This document shows, piece by piece, positions 1 through 11,970 of a DNA stretch of 64,000 nt; position 1 is the first letter of the stretch; every line of letters begins with the position of its first letter. Source of the DNA: Temnopleurus reevesii (taxonomy: Eukaryota > Echinodermata > Echinoidea > Temnopleuroida > Temnopleuridae). The DNA is taken from assembly GCA_036244855.1 (NCBI GenBank), contig BQKZ01001919.1:1-64000 (forward strand), in the 5' to 3' direction. The position numbers and the translations under genes were made by a program. The notes under the pieces were generated by a model, which was not told the DNA's origin, did no database searches, and was given only the letters and a program-made list of their open reading frames with translations.

Positions 1-149
1 CAGGAAAGGCATCATTTGTGAAATTAATTGCATCATGAAAATTTATCACATCCTAATTGCTTGAGAGGATGACACAGAGAGGGCTAAATGAATTGTTAGT
101 GTCGCATGACAGAGTGCATTATGTTGCCTTGAAGCATGGTTCACGTTGA

Positions 150-705
150 CTTAAAGCCCAAGTAAAGTTTAGGTAAAAGCGAATACTTTTATCGCCAAAT
201 TTTGTCTTCAAATCTATATAAAATGAAATATAGTACATGTATCATGAACATGTTGTACCTTGGAGGAATTCTTCCTCCAAGGTTGTACAAAAGATTGTGC
301 GAAAAATGAACAAGTTTAGGAAAAGCTATATCCTAAAATGTGCAAAATATTTCAGTGTTGTGTCCCCCAACACTACTTCAATATTTTCGTTCTTGATAAA
401 GGACAACTTTTAATGCACAGAATTGAATGAAAATTTCAGAATTTAATCTTTGTGTATTCCTTGTTATCACGCTTTTGTCAAATTTCGAAAATAACTTTGT
501 ATTTTTCCGATAACAAGCAAAATATTGCTATGACCAAGAGAGGGCGCGAAATATTATTTAACGGTCAAATTCAAATTTTCTAAAGAATCAGCCCGTACAA
601 AAATATGTTATGGTCTTAAAATGTGTATAAGGATTATATGTCATGATAAACTTCCCAAAAATTCACATTTCTAATCTCTACCAAAACTGTAATTGGGCTT
701 TAAAG
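150..705. mobile_element. Dispersed inverted-end element (TTAAAGCCCAAGTA ends), copy 1
   Basis: The ends are imperfect inverted repeats around TTAAAGCCCAAGTAAAGTTT, and the inner part is AT-rich with no coding capacity. Related copies are at 1839-2346 (the paired block) and, inverted, at 25312-25834. The pattern suggests a non-autonomous DNA transposon of about 520-560 bp. Confidence 0.6.
259..281. repeat. 23-bp palindrome flanked by 7-bp direct repeats
   Basis: Ten-base arms CTTGGAGGAA and TTCCTCCAAG surround a TTC loop. The flanks are GTTGTAC at 252-258 and 282-288. The paired block at about 1930 has a single GTTGTAC and no palindrome. Confidence 0.85.
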
Positions 706-849
706 CACACTGCAATGGGGATGTCATGGGCGCTGCTCAAGTTTGTCTAAATTATCGTTAATTTTGCTTTACTTTATTATGGAGTTGATTTCTCTTTGTG
801 ACTAGATTCTTCTGAGATTTATCTTCAATCGATTGTGTCACTATCCTGG

Positions 850-1015
850 GAGGTGTTTCACCAAGATAAGAAAGACTTTACGCACGACTTTAAGTTCGAC
901 TGGTATCCCATCTTGCGCGTAATCATTCATAATATTTACGCGCATTCAGCGCAAGAAAGGATACCAGTCAAACGTAAAGTCGTGCGTAAAGTCTTTCTTA
1001 TCTTGGTGAAACACC
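850..1015. mobile_element. MITE with long terminal inverted repeats
   Basis: Near-perfect inverted arms start GGTGTTTCACCAAGATAAG at 852 and end with its inverse at 1015; arms run about 60 bp. TCCTGG occurs at 844-849 and 1017-1022. The paired block has one TCCTGG (2486-2491) and no element, so the insertion and target duplication are seen directly. A short open frame across it is only a by-product. Confidence 0.88.
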
Positions 1016-1207
1016 TTCCTGGTGAATAAACGAGATAGAACAATGATTATTGTGAATGGTCAAATCATTATAAGCAATCAAACTTCCCATGCAGAAATAT
1101 TGGCTTATACATATATACTGGATGGCAAAATCTGTTCGATTCCACTTATAAGCAATAAAAGATAATATTTTTAACCTGAAAAGTTTCTTTGTTGATCTAA
1201 TCTGAAA

Positions 1208-1320
1208 ATGTAAAGCGCCTTGAGCACTTAGCAATGAGAGTGGATACTTGCGCTATATAAATTGCATATATTATTATTTTTATCATTATTATTATTATTA
1301 TTATTCTTATTATTAAAACT
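1208..1320. repeat. Dispersed repeat with GCGCTATATAAA core and ATT tail
   Basis: AAGCGCCTTGAGCACTTAGC leads to TGCGCTATATAAATTGC and an (ATT)n tail. Inverse relatives occur near 33580-33645 and 46676-46730. It is absent in the paired block at 2675. It is probably the 3' part of a tRNA-derived SINE family. Confidence 0.6.
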
Positions 1321-1688
1321 AACACTATTTAAAATATAACTTGTCATCTCATCCTTCTACAGTGTATCATAGTGAATGAAGCCCATCATATATACGATGC
1401 ATTCTAGTATGATGATATTCATAATCAAGATGTTGATATATCAGCTACTGTATAAGCTGAAAGTTTCGCGTTGGTTTTATTTTTTGCTAATTTCGCGGTT
1501 TTGTCCTCACAAAAATGTCCACTCTGTGTGATGCACATTCATATGTGTACAAACACTGTTAAAAAAAACGTGAAAATAACAACACGCCAATGTGTCAAAG
1601 TGATTCAAAATCACAAAAATATCTGTCTGCTAAATTATTGGCTTATACAGTACCTTTCAAATCTACCTTGGATTTNTCCGGTAATACG

Positions 1689-3030
1689 CAGGAAAGGCAT
1701 CATTTGTGAAATTAATTGCATCATGAAAATTTATCACATCCTAATTGCTTGAGAGGATGACACAGAGAGGGATAAATGAATTGTTAGTGCCGCATGACAG
1801 AGTGCATTACGTTGCCTTGAAGCATGGTTAAAGTTGACTTAAAGCCAAAGTAAAGTTTTGGTAAAAGCGAATATTTTCATCACCAAATTTTGTCTTCAAA
1901 TCTATATAAAAGGAAATATAGTATCATGAACATGTTGTACAAAAGATTGTGCGAAAAACAAGTTTTGGCAAAGCTATAACCTAAAATGTGCAAAATATTT
2001 CAGTGTCGTGTCCCTTGACACTAATTCAATATTTTTGTTCTTGATAAAAGACAACTTCTAATGCACAGAATTGAATGAAAATTTCAGGATTTAATCTTTG
2101 TGTATTCCTTGTTATTACGATTTTGTCAAATTTTGGAAATAACTTTGTATATTTCCGATACCAAGCAAAATATTTCTATAACCAAGAGAGGGCGCTAAAT
2201 ATGATTTAACAGTCAAATTCAAATTTTCTAAAGAATCAGCTCGTAAAAAGATATGTTATGGTCTTAAGATAAGGATTATATGTCATGATAAACATCCCCA
2301 AAATTCACATTTCTAATCTCTACCAAAACTGTACCTGGGCTTTAAAGCACACTGCACAGGGGATGTCATGGGCGCTGCTCAAGTTTATCTAAATTATTGT
2401 TAATTTTGCTTTACTTTATTATGGAGTTGATTTCTCTTTGTGACTAAATCCTTCTGAGATTTATCTTCAATTGATTGTGTCACTTTCCTGGTGAATAGAT
2501 GAGATAGAACAATGATTATTATGAATTGTCAATTCAAAATAAACAATCAAACTTCCCATGCAGATATATTGGCTTATACATGTATACGGATGGCAAAATC
2601 CTTTCGATTCCATTTATAAGCAATAGAAGATAATTTTGTTTAACATGAAAAGTTTCTTAGTTGATCTAATCTGAAAACTTACGCTATTAAAAATATAACT
2701 TGTCATCTCATCCTTCTACAGTGTATCATAGTGAATTAAGCCCATCATATATACGATGCATTCTAGTATGATGATATTAATAATCAAGATGTTGATGTAT
2801 CAACTACTGTATAAGCTGAAAGTTTCGCGTTGGTTTTATTTTCGCTAATTTCGCGGTTTTGTCCTCGCAAAAATGTCCACTCTGTGTGATGCACATTCAT
2901 ATGTGTACAAACACTGTAAAAAACTTGAAAATGACAACACGCCAATGTGTCAAAGTGATTCAAAATCACAAAAATATCTGTATGCTAAGTTATTGGCTTA
3001 TACAGTACCTTTCAAATCTACCTTGGATTT
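1689..3030. repeat. Haplotype-like direct duplication, copy 2
   Basis: This is the shorter partner of 1-1675, with pre-insertion (empty) sites at positions where copy 1 carries a MITE and a palindrome. After 3030 the sequence is single copy. Confidence 0.88.
1839..2346. mobile_element. Dispersed inverted-end element, paired-block copy
   Basis: This is the counterpart of the 150-705 element in the second haplotype-like block. It lacks the 23-bp palindrome insertion and differs by several small indels. Confidence 0.6.
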
Positions 3031-4940
3031 TGAATCTACAAAATTAGATTGATTGCAGACTTGCCCTTTAAGTTCAGAGCATAGATCATTCATGATGCAT
3101 CAACAAGACACTATGAGCTGTCGAGGGCGGATTAAAAAGGTTATCTAACATGATTATGGATTATCACTGTGGGACATTCAGTTTAGAAATGATGATTCAG
3201 TGATTGTGTGTTATGATGCACGGACAGTGTGATGTCGACTAAGCTTACTGCTAGAAGCGGTCTAGTACCAATATTAGTTTTTGTGGTTTGTATACCTCCA
3301 AACAAGGATGTATTAATATTAAATGCAAAATATCCATTGGTATATTATCTACCTTGATGTATAGTATTTGTGCATTCACACATAGATTAATAATATTAAT
3401 ACTCATAATTTCATAATTGTCCATAAGTATTTAGAGAGTATAATGAATAGAGGTACAAAAAAGTTTTAAGTGATAAGCCTCAGCTTTCAGAAGATTTTGA
3501 AATGCGCTTTATAATCGCAATCAATATTGTGTGATATTAATCGTGCTGTGACTATAAATTATTTCTTTACAGTGAATAAGAAAGATATTCAAAATCGCAT
3601 TGGTTCTGATGAATGCACAATTTCATTATTAGTGACAAAAATGCAAAATGAATGCCAGTTGAAGGATATATTGTTTGAATAGGTATAGTGTATGGTCCAA
3701 TGTAAATCGAGAGTACTTGAACATGATACATCACATCTTATTCCTCTTTCAAGATGTGCAAGCGCACAAGATTTTTGTCTAATTTAATGATTGATGTTGT
3801 TCGTTAACACAGATTAATGCTCATCTAACCACTCATGTGGTAAATATGCAACAGGGATAGTTTCTAAACAGCTCATGATACTTTTTCATGTGCGCAACTC
3901 TTATCAAAGCATTATTAATCTTTTCACAAAATGTGATGGAATTGTTGATGACAATATCATGTTTCCAAGTCATTATTTGCATTACATAATGTACATTTTG
4001 ATATTGAATGTTAATTTTAGTATTCACTTTTTGAACACTTTGAATGTTTAAGAATGATAATTGCATACTGTCAATGCTTCATGTTGTATAAATATATTAT
4101 TGATCTCCAGTTTTTGCTATAATGGAAATATTTATATAGTGTTTATGATCATATATTCATGTATATTTTATTGTATATTACTTGTGTTTGATGATTAATG
4201 TCAACCTTCGGTTTATTGCATTATGTGCTTGAAGTAAATAAAGTGGCATTTTATCTGTGAAGTCAATACACAGGCTTCTGAAGATTTATATTTATTCTCC
4301 ACTATGATAAAATAGTGTGACTCTCATCTTTATTATGTATTTTTATCCAACAATATTATACCTATATCAAACATTTCAAAGTATTTGTTGTACTATGAAT
4401 TAATTAATTTTATATGATAACATCAATTTACACCAAGCGATCTTTTATTATAATGATTTTACGGGGAGAAGTAATTTTGATGATATATCCCTGTTTTTTA
4501 ATGCACAATATGACTCAATAGGTTGATAGGTAGGACTCCTATACTGGTATTATGAAATAGATTTACATAGTGCCTAGTACAGTCATTTTATGTTTTTATT
4601 GCTGCATGATGTCTTGCCCGAAATATGATTTTATCAACTCAATTTTTCATTGCATCGAGCTTGAGTACTATAGCGTGCTATTTTATTTAGGATGACCCAG
4701 GCATACGCCTTTTTGTAGATAAGTAGTCATATCATATTCTGAAGCAATTAAGTTTTAATTGAGGTTTATATTGTGTGTGCTTGAAAGTATATCTTTCACA
4801 GTGTTGTTCAGAAATGTTCATGTTTTCTTGCTTCAAGCTGTAAAATGGTGTGCTCTTATAGCTCATGATCATGTGTTTTGCTTTTATTTCTACTAACGCA
4901 CAAATACAAATTTGAGAAGGCACTTGCACAGGATAAAGAC
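3031..4940. other. Single-copy AT-rich non-coding stretch
   Basis: I see no gene in it. The open frames are short and have no splice or composition support. Several AATAAA and TTTATT strings occur by chance in AT-rich DNA. Confidence 0.6.
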
Positions 4941-4947
4941 CTACTAG

Positions 4948-5075
4948 CAGCGACTTTGTTATATGGTTGGTCCTGGGGACCATGAAAATGATCTTGTTAT
5001 ATCAGAAGTCTTGTTATATCAGGTTAGAGAAACAGCAGGAATCATATTTTATCCAACATCGCTATAACAAGGTTC
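4948..5075. mobile_element. Diverged TA-type MITE fragment
   Basis: It contains TTGTTATATCAG, GGTCCTGGGGACCA and CGCTATAACAAGGTTCCTCT, the inner words of the CAGTCAAACC element family seen at 5748 and 7478. The end repeats are eroded. Confidence 0.5.
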
Positions 5076-5134
5076 CTCTGCACTTGAATTGATGGACTTC
5101 TTGCTAATAAAAAAGATTGTCGTTCACTGCAATA

Positions 5135-5221
5135 CAGTCAAACCTGTCTATAGTGGCCACTACAAGGGAAACAGAAAAGGTGGCCACTATATACAGTGGC
5201 CGCTACAGACAGGTTTGACTG
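5135..5221. mobile_element. Tc1/mariner-type MITE, 87 bp, TA target site
   Basis: It starts CAGTCAAACCTGTCTATAGT and ends with the inverse, between TA and TA. It is a near-complete hairpin. A longer relative with the same ends is at 51503-51689. Confidence 0.85.
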
Positions 5222-5747
5222 TATTTATATCCGCATATATACAACCTCCCTCATTATTTGTTCATTGTCATGGTGATGTATAAGATAGAAAGAGTTTGGA
5301 GTATTGAGGGGCCATAATGCTTCAGTCTGTTTACCTTTTTCCAGTTGAGGGCAGCATTTCAGAGTTCAAATCCGATTATTTATTTCAATCAAATAAACAA
5401 TATGTTAATATTTTTTTATTTAATCTTCTAACAGTGAGTTTGTTTCTATACCTTGAAGTGTATTACTAATTTCATTTTTAAAATAACCGTTGAATATGTC
5501 TCTATTCTATGAGATAATAGCTTTACTTCTGCTATAGTTATTGAATTGATGAAAACCTGTATTTGTAGAAAACAACACTAGTGGTACAGTATGCATCATA
5601 TATTTTATATAGTCAAATCTTATTTAGAGAACTACCCAAAACACTGCATCAGCCTTCTTCAATTGTTAAATTGCACCAATTCTATGCTTGCATATTCAGT
5701 GACTATTGGAATTTTTCTTAAACTGTCCATTGCAGTTTAACATTATA

Positions 5748-5922
5748 CAGTCAAACCTCATTATGACGAGGTCTTTGGGACCAGAAAAATTATCTCTTCA
5801 TATCGAAACCTTGTTATATTAGGGTCAAAATACAATATAATACAAAGAGATGGGACAAGGAAAACCACCTTGCTATAACGAGATCTCATTACATCAGTGC
5901 TCTTTATAACAAGGTTGGACTG
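5748..5922. mobile_element. Tc1/mariner-type MITE
   Basis: It starts TA|CAGTCAAACCTCATTATGAC and ends AACAAGGTTGGACTG. The inner sequence (GAGGTCTTTGGGACCAGAAA) is shared with 7478-7642. The 3' TA is mutated. Confidence 0.8.
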
Positions 5923-7477
5923 TCCCTGTTTTGGTAGATGTTATTCCTCAAGTTTGTCTGTAGATGAAGAGATAAAGAAGTAGAAAAAGTAGTCAAACAC
6001 TGATAGACATTAGATGAGTATTTAGGTAACATTTTTTTAAACAAATGTGCCTGACAAGACATCTTTCATATATCATGCAATTTTTAAAGTTGTTCCTCTT
6101 TGACCACAATATATTTTCCAATGAGTATTCTTACCATTTTTCTTGAATTAATATATCATGATTGTAAGATTGCATTTGATAAAAAAAAGTGAGAGATATA
6201 ATATTTCAATAAACAATGCAGGTAAATCTGTATAATATTCTATGGTACTACTTTGTATTATTTTGTCATACCATTCACATTTATACAGCATGTGTGCTCC
6301 CAACTATCTCTTTTTCTTCGTTCTCCTCTTCATTCCTTTTGACTCTCTTGCTCTTTATGTCTTTTCTTTCGTTCTTCCTTCTCCAACTCTTTCCTACCCC
6401 CCCCCCCCCCNTCGCTCTCCCACTCTGTCCCCACTCCCTCTGCCCCCTCTCACTCCCCTCCCCTCTCCCCAATCTACCCCTCTCCCTATCTCATCTCAAT
6501 ATCTCAATATCTCAATGTCTTCTCCATTTCCTCTCTTAATTATCAATCTTGATTACACTTGTCTCTCAGTGATACTTTTTCATAAATAAAAACTGGAAAT
6601 ATTAATGAACAACAATTTACCAGAAACTCTTATAGTGCTTAATAATTGAAAACAAGATTTGTTCTTGATTTATTCACTCATCATAGCATGAAATTCCAGC
6701 ACATCATTACTGGACTTACACAAATCATTCTTGGGAGAAATATCAGACCACTGTAAAGGTAACATAAAGATGACATCATCATCATCATCATCATGAATAT
6801 TGAAATGCAAGACTTGCATAGTACCTTGACTAACACACATCAAGAACTTCTACTTGAATGAACTGCTTTGAAACAACAATTCATAACTATCTCATGATAC
6901 CATGATGATGCAAAATTGAAATTATGAAACAAATCCTACCATTTTTATTTAAAAAAAAAACATTAAAAAAATGTTTGACGATGAGATTTGAATGATACGC
7001 TGGTAAAAATGAACATGAAACAAAAACAACATACACTTTGTGCTAGCTGTTTTCTCGTAACTTTTCATATTTTCTTTGATCTATATCTATACATGTACAG
7101 CATCTCTAATATCAGATGAAAGCATTGCAATTTGGAAGAACTCTTAAAAAGAGACCATCAAAATGATTTTTTTTTCTTTGTACATCAATTTACTTTCTCA
7201 AAATCAAGCACATTCATCCTATATTAATTGACCTCAAGTCAATTTTAACTCATATCAATGCACTATTATCTATGGTACCTAATGTAATATAAATTAAATA
7301 AAAGAGTATTTTACATAAGCTTCTCCAAAGAAACAAAATTATTCTACAAACAGATGGAATATCTACAATGTTTCATAACATAATACATTAATTATATTCA
7401 CTAAATACAAGAAAATGTCAAAATCAACATAGAACCAATGAGAAGCCCATTTGACCTAGTCTTCTTGAAAGTAAATA
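5923..7477. other. Non-coding, with pyrimidine tract and poly-C
   Basis: A CT-rich segment at about 6300-6530 contains a C run with an N at 6411, probably a base-calling failure in the homopolymer. A short CAT repeat lies at 6777-6795. I see no gene. Confidence 0.6.
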
Positions 7478-7642
7478 CAGTCAAACCTCGTTTTAATGAG
7501 GTCCTTGAGACCAGAAAAATTATCTCTTTATATCGAAACCTTATTATATCCGGGCTAAAATACAAAGAGCTGGGACCAGTAAAACTACCTTGTTATGACG
7601 AGATCTTGTTATATCGGTGCTCTATATAACAGGGTTGGACTG
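7478..7642. mobile_element. Tc1/mariner-type MITE
   Basis: It starts CAGTCAAACCTCGTTTTAAT and ends CAGGGTTGGACTG with TA on both sides (7476-7477, 7643-7644). It is a close relative of 5748-5922. Confidence 0.85.
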
Positions 7643-9322
7643 TATATTCCTAGCCCAGAGCACAGGGTGCCGACTCTGTATTCAAGAAAACAACTTTCTG
7701 GATTTACAACACCATTTCCCAAGAGCTTGCTTAAAAAGAAGAACCTTGTCAGTGTCTGCTTCCCGTTAGATCTCTCTCTATCAGACGGTGTGTTAGTATA
7801 AAGCTGATCAGCAGTAGTAGCCAATTAATATTTTTGTTTTGAGCAAAAACTTCTTACGAATTTGCAGTCGATTTGCAACGCTCCCTCACACCGAAAAGAT
7901 GTAAAACAACACATCCTTTGTTTAGAGTTATACTGCTCACATGACAGATAACATATTTTCAAGTCTAAATATACAATAATGAGAGCATGGCTTGGGAGAT
8001 TACCTTTGAATACACTGGTAACAACTTATCAACCAAGTTATTCAACATACGCTTTACATCTAAAAGTAAACCCTGTCTTGTCTTTGGCAGGATTATGCAA
8101 ATTGTTAGTTTAAAGTTAGTGTGTTAGTTTAGGTAAGCATTGCTAAAACAAAAGAGAGTGTTCAACTAGCAAAGTACCACCCTAAATGTCAGGGTGCAGA
8201 CTTTCTTTGCTCCGTTGTCTACAAGCTTTTTTCTAGACAATGCATGACTCCTGTCATTTGTATCTGGCACACAGCCTCTCAAAAATAACATTTATCATCA
8301 CATTTTTTTCTCACTTCTTTGATTAATTGCCAAAATTGCCAACCGTATAAGAATAACGATGAGACATATTGTAATGTAAATTCAGTAACTACAGCTCAAA
8401 CAAATGACCGAGTGACAGATCTTTTGATGTCAGGCTTTCTTTAATGAGAAAGCATTTGGCTCTGCTCTTTACTATAGTTTTAATCCAATACATACATAGT
8501 GAGTATTAATTGTCTCCTCTGAATTTAAGATTTGTTACCATGCTTCTGTTGAATAAGGCTTCACAAAATAAACAGTCCTATTCATGACAAATGGAATACT
8601 CTCCACAGTAACAATTCAAGAAAAAGGAATGAATACTAGTAATGAATTATACTTGGTGTGGAAGAGGTGAGTTTTTGGTCAGTTCGATGGAACATAAAGA
8701 GGATAAATGAATATTGGGTAACACAAGTCATATCCATCTCATTTGTGCACAGGGAGATGATAACCAACCGCTAAAGCACCATATTTTCTTTGCAACGAGC
8801 CAATGTCACTTTGAGTTGTAAACACAATCAACATCATAACATTTTCCTTATACACTTAAAATTTTGCGTGAATCTTTCTGCTGCATCATTTGCGTAAAAG
8901 ATAAGAGGCAGGCGTAGTCAAAGAATTGACAGCATTCATTGTATGAACTATAAATGTCCATTAAAACTGGCAGTATCAATGTCTATGCATATTGTACAAA
9001 ACAAAAATGAAAACAAAATTGAATTACCACAAGATACCGGCAGCAAAATGGGGAGAAAATTGCGGCAAAAAACATGGGCAGTTCTTGGGAACTTCTCATC
9101 CACAGATTTTAGTCAGTGCTTGTTATTTCAAAGGAATCCTTAGATTTGATTGGCTGGAAAAGTGCCGTCTCTAACATTTTTTCAAGCAAACCGATAGTGG
9201 AAATTTGTCCGGGCTGACGGAACCAGACAACATTTGCGCTTCTTTTGAAAATGATTTTCTGCTGAACAACTAAACAAACATGAATGAAATTTACTCTTGT
9301 ACTTATCATATACATTTTGTAT
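7643..9322. other. Non-coding downstream flank
   Basis: I see no gene or clear repeat here. A short segment near 7862-7880 (TTGCAGTCGATTTGCAAC) resembles the inner part of the GGGGTGTTG MITE family. Confidence 0.5.
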
Positions 9323-9506
9323 GGGGTGTTGTTCATAATTTGCGATTGATTGCAGGTAGCAGTTGATCGGAGCGCTCCAATCACAATCATTATTTAATGC
9401 GCATCTTGTTAGAAGCGCATATCATGCGCTAATGAAAATGCGCGTTAAAGTTTGCAACTTATTTGCAGTTGATTTGCAATCAATTGCAACATTTGGACAA
9501 CACCCC
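9323..9506. mobile_element. MITE, GGGGTGTTG ends
   Basis: It starts GGGGTGTTGTTCATAATT and ends in CAACACCCC. The core words TTGCAGTTGAT and AATGCGC are arranged as inverted arms. Relatives: 14448-14621, 34886-35059, 56329-56506. Confidence 0.8.
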
Positions 9507-11970
9507 CTGAAAGTAACAACATGACTCCATTAAGAAATCCAATTCACATACATTGTACATATACATATTCTTTTCCTTAACAATTTCAAACAGCCCGCCT
9601 AAAGTATATCCACCCTTCATAACTCTGCTCCGTCACAGCCTTCACATTGCACTACATCATGTACAAGTACATACAAAATATATCATCACAGAAACAATGA
9701 CTGTATCATCAAACGGTTTCTCTCAATTTCAAAATAAATATCAACATCTCTCCTAACAATTTACATCAATCCACTCAATATCATTCTTACTGAACCCAAT
9801 AACAGAGGTTCTATTGCTGTAATTACATCATCAATCAGTTCCTAACACATACACATTCTTAGCGTCCAAACGAAGTCTGAACTTTCTTTTTACTGGCCTC
9901 CTCCATGTTGGACTATTCAGCTTTAATGGTCTGATTGTGATACAGAAGAACATTTTAATGATTTCAACATGATTGTCAAATAAAATAAATTGAGAACTAC
10001 TTGTATGTCCTTTGATCAAGTATCAAAGTAATACAGAATTATACATGCAAGTTACAAAAGAATATTTGTTCTCTTTTATTGTGAAGTAATATTATCTATA
10101 TACATTGTACATCCCATACACCGATACTGATATGCAACAATTTGTTTGATCTTGAAATACTTTCTTTTCATCTTAAACTGCTCAAAGAGCATGCTTCAGG
10201 TCTTGAGAAGCTTGCAAATATAATGAACAATCTTCTTCATTATCAAGAAACTCCAATCTTGTGGCACCTACTTTTCTTTTTCTTTTTTTTCCTTCCTGTT
10301 TCTCTCTTCTTCCTTTTTTTATTCTTATCTTTTATTTTCTTCTGTTTTCTCTTCAATTCACTTAATTTTTTTCCTTCATTCTTCCTTCCTTACTTCCATC
10401 ACTTCTATCTCACTATCTTACAGCTCTTTTTAAACATTTTAACCATCTATTCATTCTCACATTTCCCTTTCACGAAGAACAACCATATCCATGTACAGAT
10501 CGATTATCTAAAGCAGGCAGCAAAATATACATTAGCTGTTACAAGCTGTTTTTTGCAATAAATGAAATTCAATAAATAAACGAAGAGCGCCTTCACAATA
10601 TGAAAACACTAAACCATAGGCTGCTTGGCAAGATATTCCAACAGTTGATTTGTTTTGAGTTAAAGTCATTATAATTATGATTTCATAATTGAGCACCATT
10701 TACAGAAAAGTTTTTTGTTCATTTTGATCATGGATGGATAGATAAAACTTAACAAAATCATTTAAGATTTGCTGCTAGAGGGGTATCCACTTCAAATTCC
10801 AAATTCCAAATTAAAATTAAACCTAAAAACTTAATATTTCAGTAAATGTTATAATAATCAAAGAACAAAATGCACCATAGTCAAAATTGATATGCATAAG
10901 GAGAGTTAAACCTTGTTCAAAATGCACCAAGTTGATCATCCCTGGATGTTTGAGTTGAAGAAATATTACACTGTTCAACTTGAAGCCCTCTATAATACCT
11001 TTAAATACAAATAGTGTTTTCTTCTCTTAGTGTTCCTACATAATAATGATTAAGGTAAAGTTTTTGAGACAGTGGATCACCCCCAAAGTCTGAATAAGTT
11101 TTAAACTGGACTTCGAATTCCGAGCTTCTTCTATAAAACAACCAAACTAGATTAGAAGTTCATTAGCAAATAAATATATCCCTACCGCAAGAATTCTTTG
11201 GTGTAACACGTTTGGAATTATTCAGCTTCAACAGAGTATTATCTAAATACAAATAGATAAAATGTGCAGTCTAAGACATTTTCAATGGTTTTAAGCAATG
11301 ACTTCTTTGGTAGAGGAGTCATACTGGCGCGCTAAATGAGACAATTACTAGGCAATTCCACAAACTATTTTGGGGGTCTGACCAACACTTTTTCCCCTTT
11401 TAATCATTTTGATAGCATGGAACCTGTCCATGAGAATGAATAGTTAAATGAATAGTTTCGAGGAGGTCTACTCATTAATGAAGTTTGATATATTTTATAA
11501 GAGGCCTCATCAAAATTTCACGGAATTGCCCAATAATTCTCTCCCAAATAATGAAGTTAGATACACAGTCGCAATTAGCAAGTGTGTTTCACAGAATTAT
11601 TTGTGCCATTAATACTCTACATTAGTGCAATTTAGCTGCACACCAATCGAAGAACAAAGTAGTTTTTTTTTTAATATGGCCACTGATGTGCATACACACT
11701 TTGGTGAAGTGCAGTATGTGTTTCTTCAGAGCAGGAGATAATGTTCACTAAACACAAATGGGTTGCAATGTGGAACATGTCACTTTACAATCGTCAAAAT
11801 CCAGCAGTGTTAACGTGCACAAAGGTCATAGAGTCGTATAGAGTGATACATTTTACCAACAAGTTCACAAACTCCAAGCATGCTGTGGTCCTTTGGACTT
11901 GTCTCATCTCATATCTTCTACATAGATGTATCATAATGTCTTTTCAGTCTATTTACAAGAAGGATAACCC
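9507..11970 (-). other. Probable 3'UTR and downstream flank of the MTSS1-like gene
   Basis: This lies directly 3' of the stop codon. Where the UTR ends cannot be told. Minus-strand AATAAA strings occur at 10075-10080 and in the T-rich tract at about 10313-10336. A pyrimidine-rich tract lies at about 10260-10400. No further coding sequence is supported. Confidence 0.45.

Larger units (their letters stand above)
1..1675. repeat. Haplotype-like direct duplication, copy 1
   Basis: This block matches 1689-3030 throughout, in the same orientation, with an N at 1676 between them. Copy 1 has three insertions that copy 2 lacks: a 23-bp palindrome at 259-281, a MITE at about 850-1015, and an AT-tailed dispersed repeat at about 1208-1320. 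It contains no supported gene; the open frames are short and differ between copies. Confidence 0.88.

Noticed and set aside
835..1029. Small protein gene on the plus strand
   Set aside because: The frame lies almost wholly within the hairpin MITE and is absent from the paired block.
1471..1752. Open frame recurring at 2859-3047
   Set aside because: The repeated peptide comes from the duplicated block, crosses an N and is not conserved at its ends.
6216..6589. Overlapping plus-strand frames in a CT-rich tract
   Set aside because: Low-complexity Ser/Pro/Leu frames on a pyrimidine tract, interrupted by an N, with no similarity.
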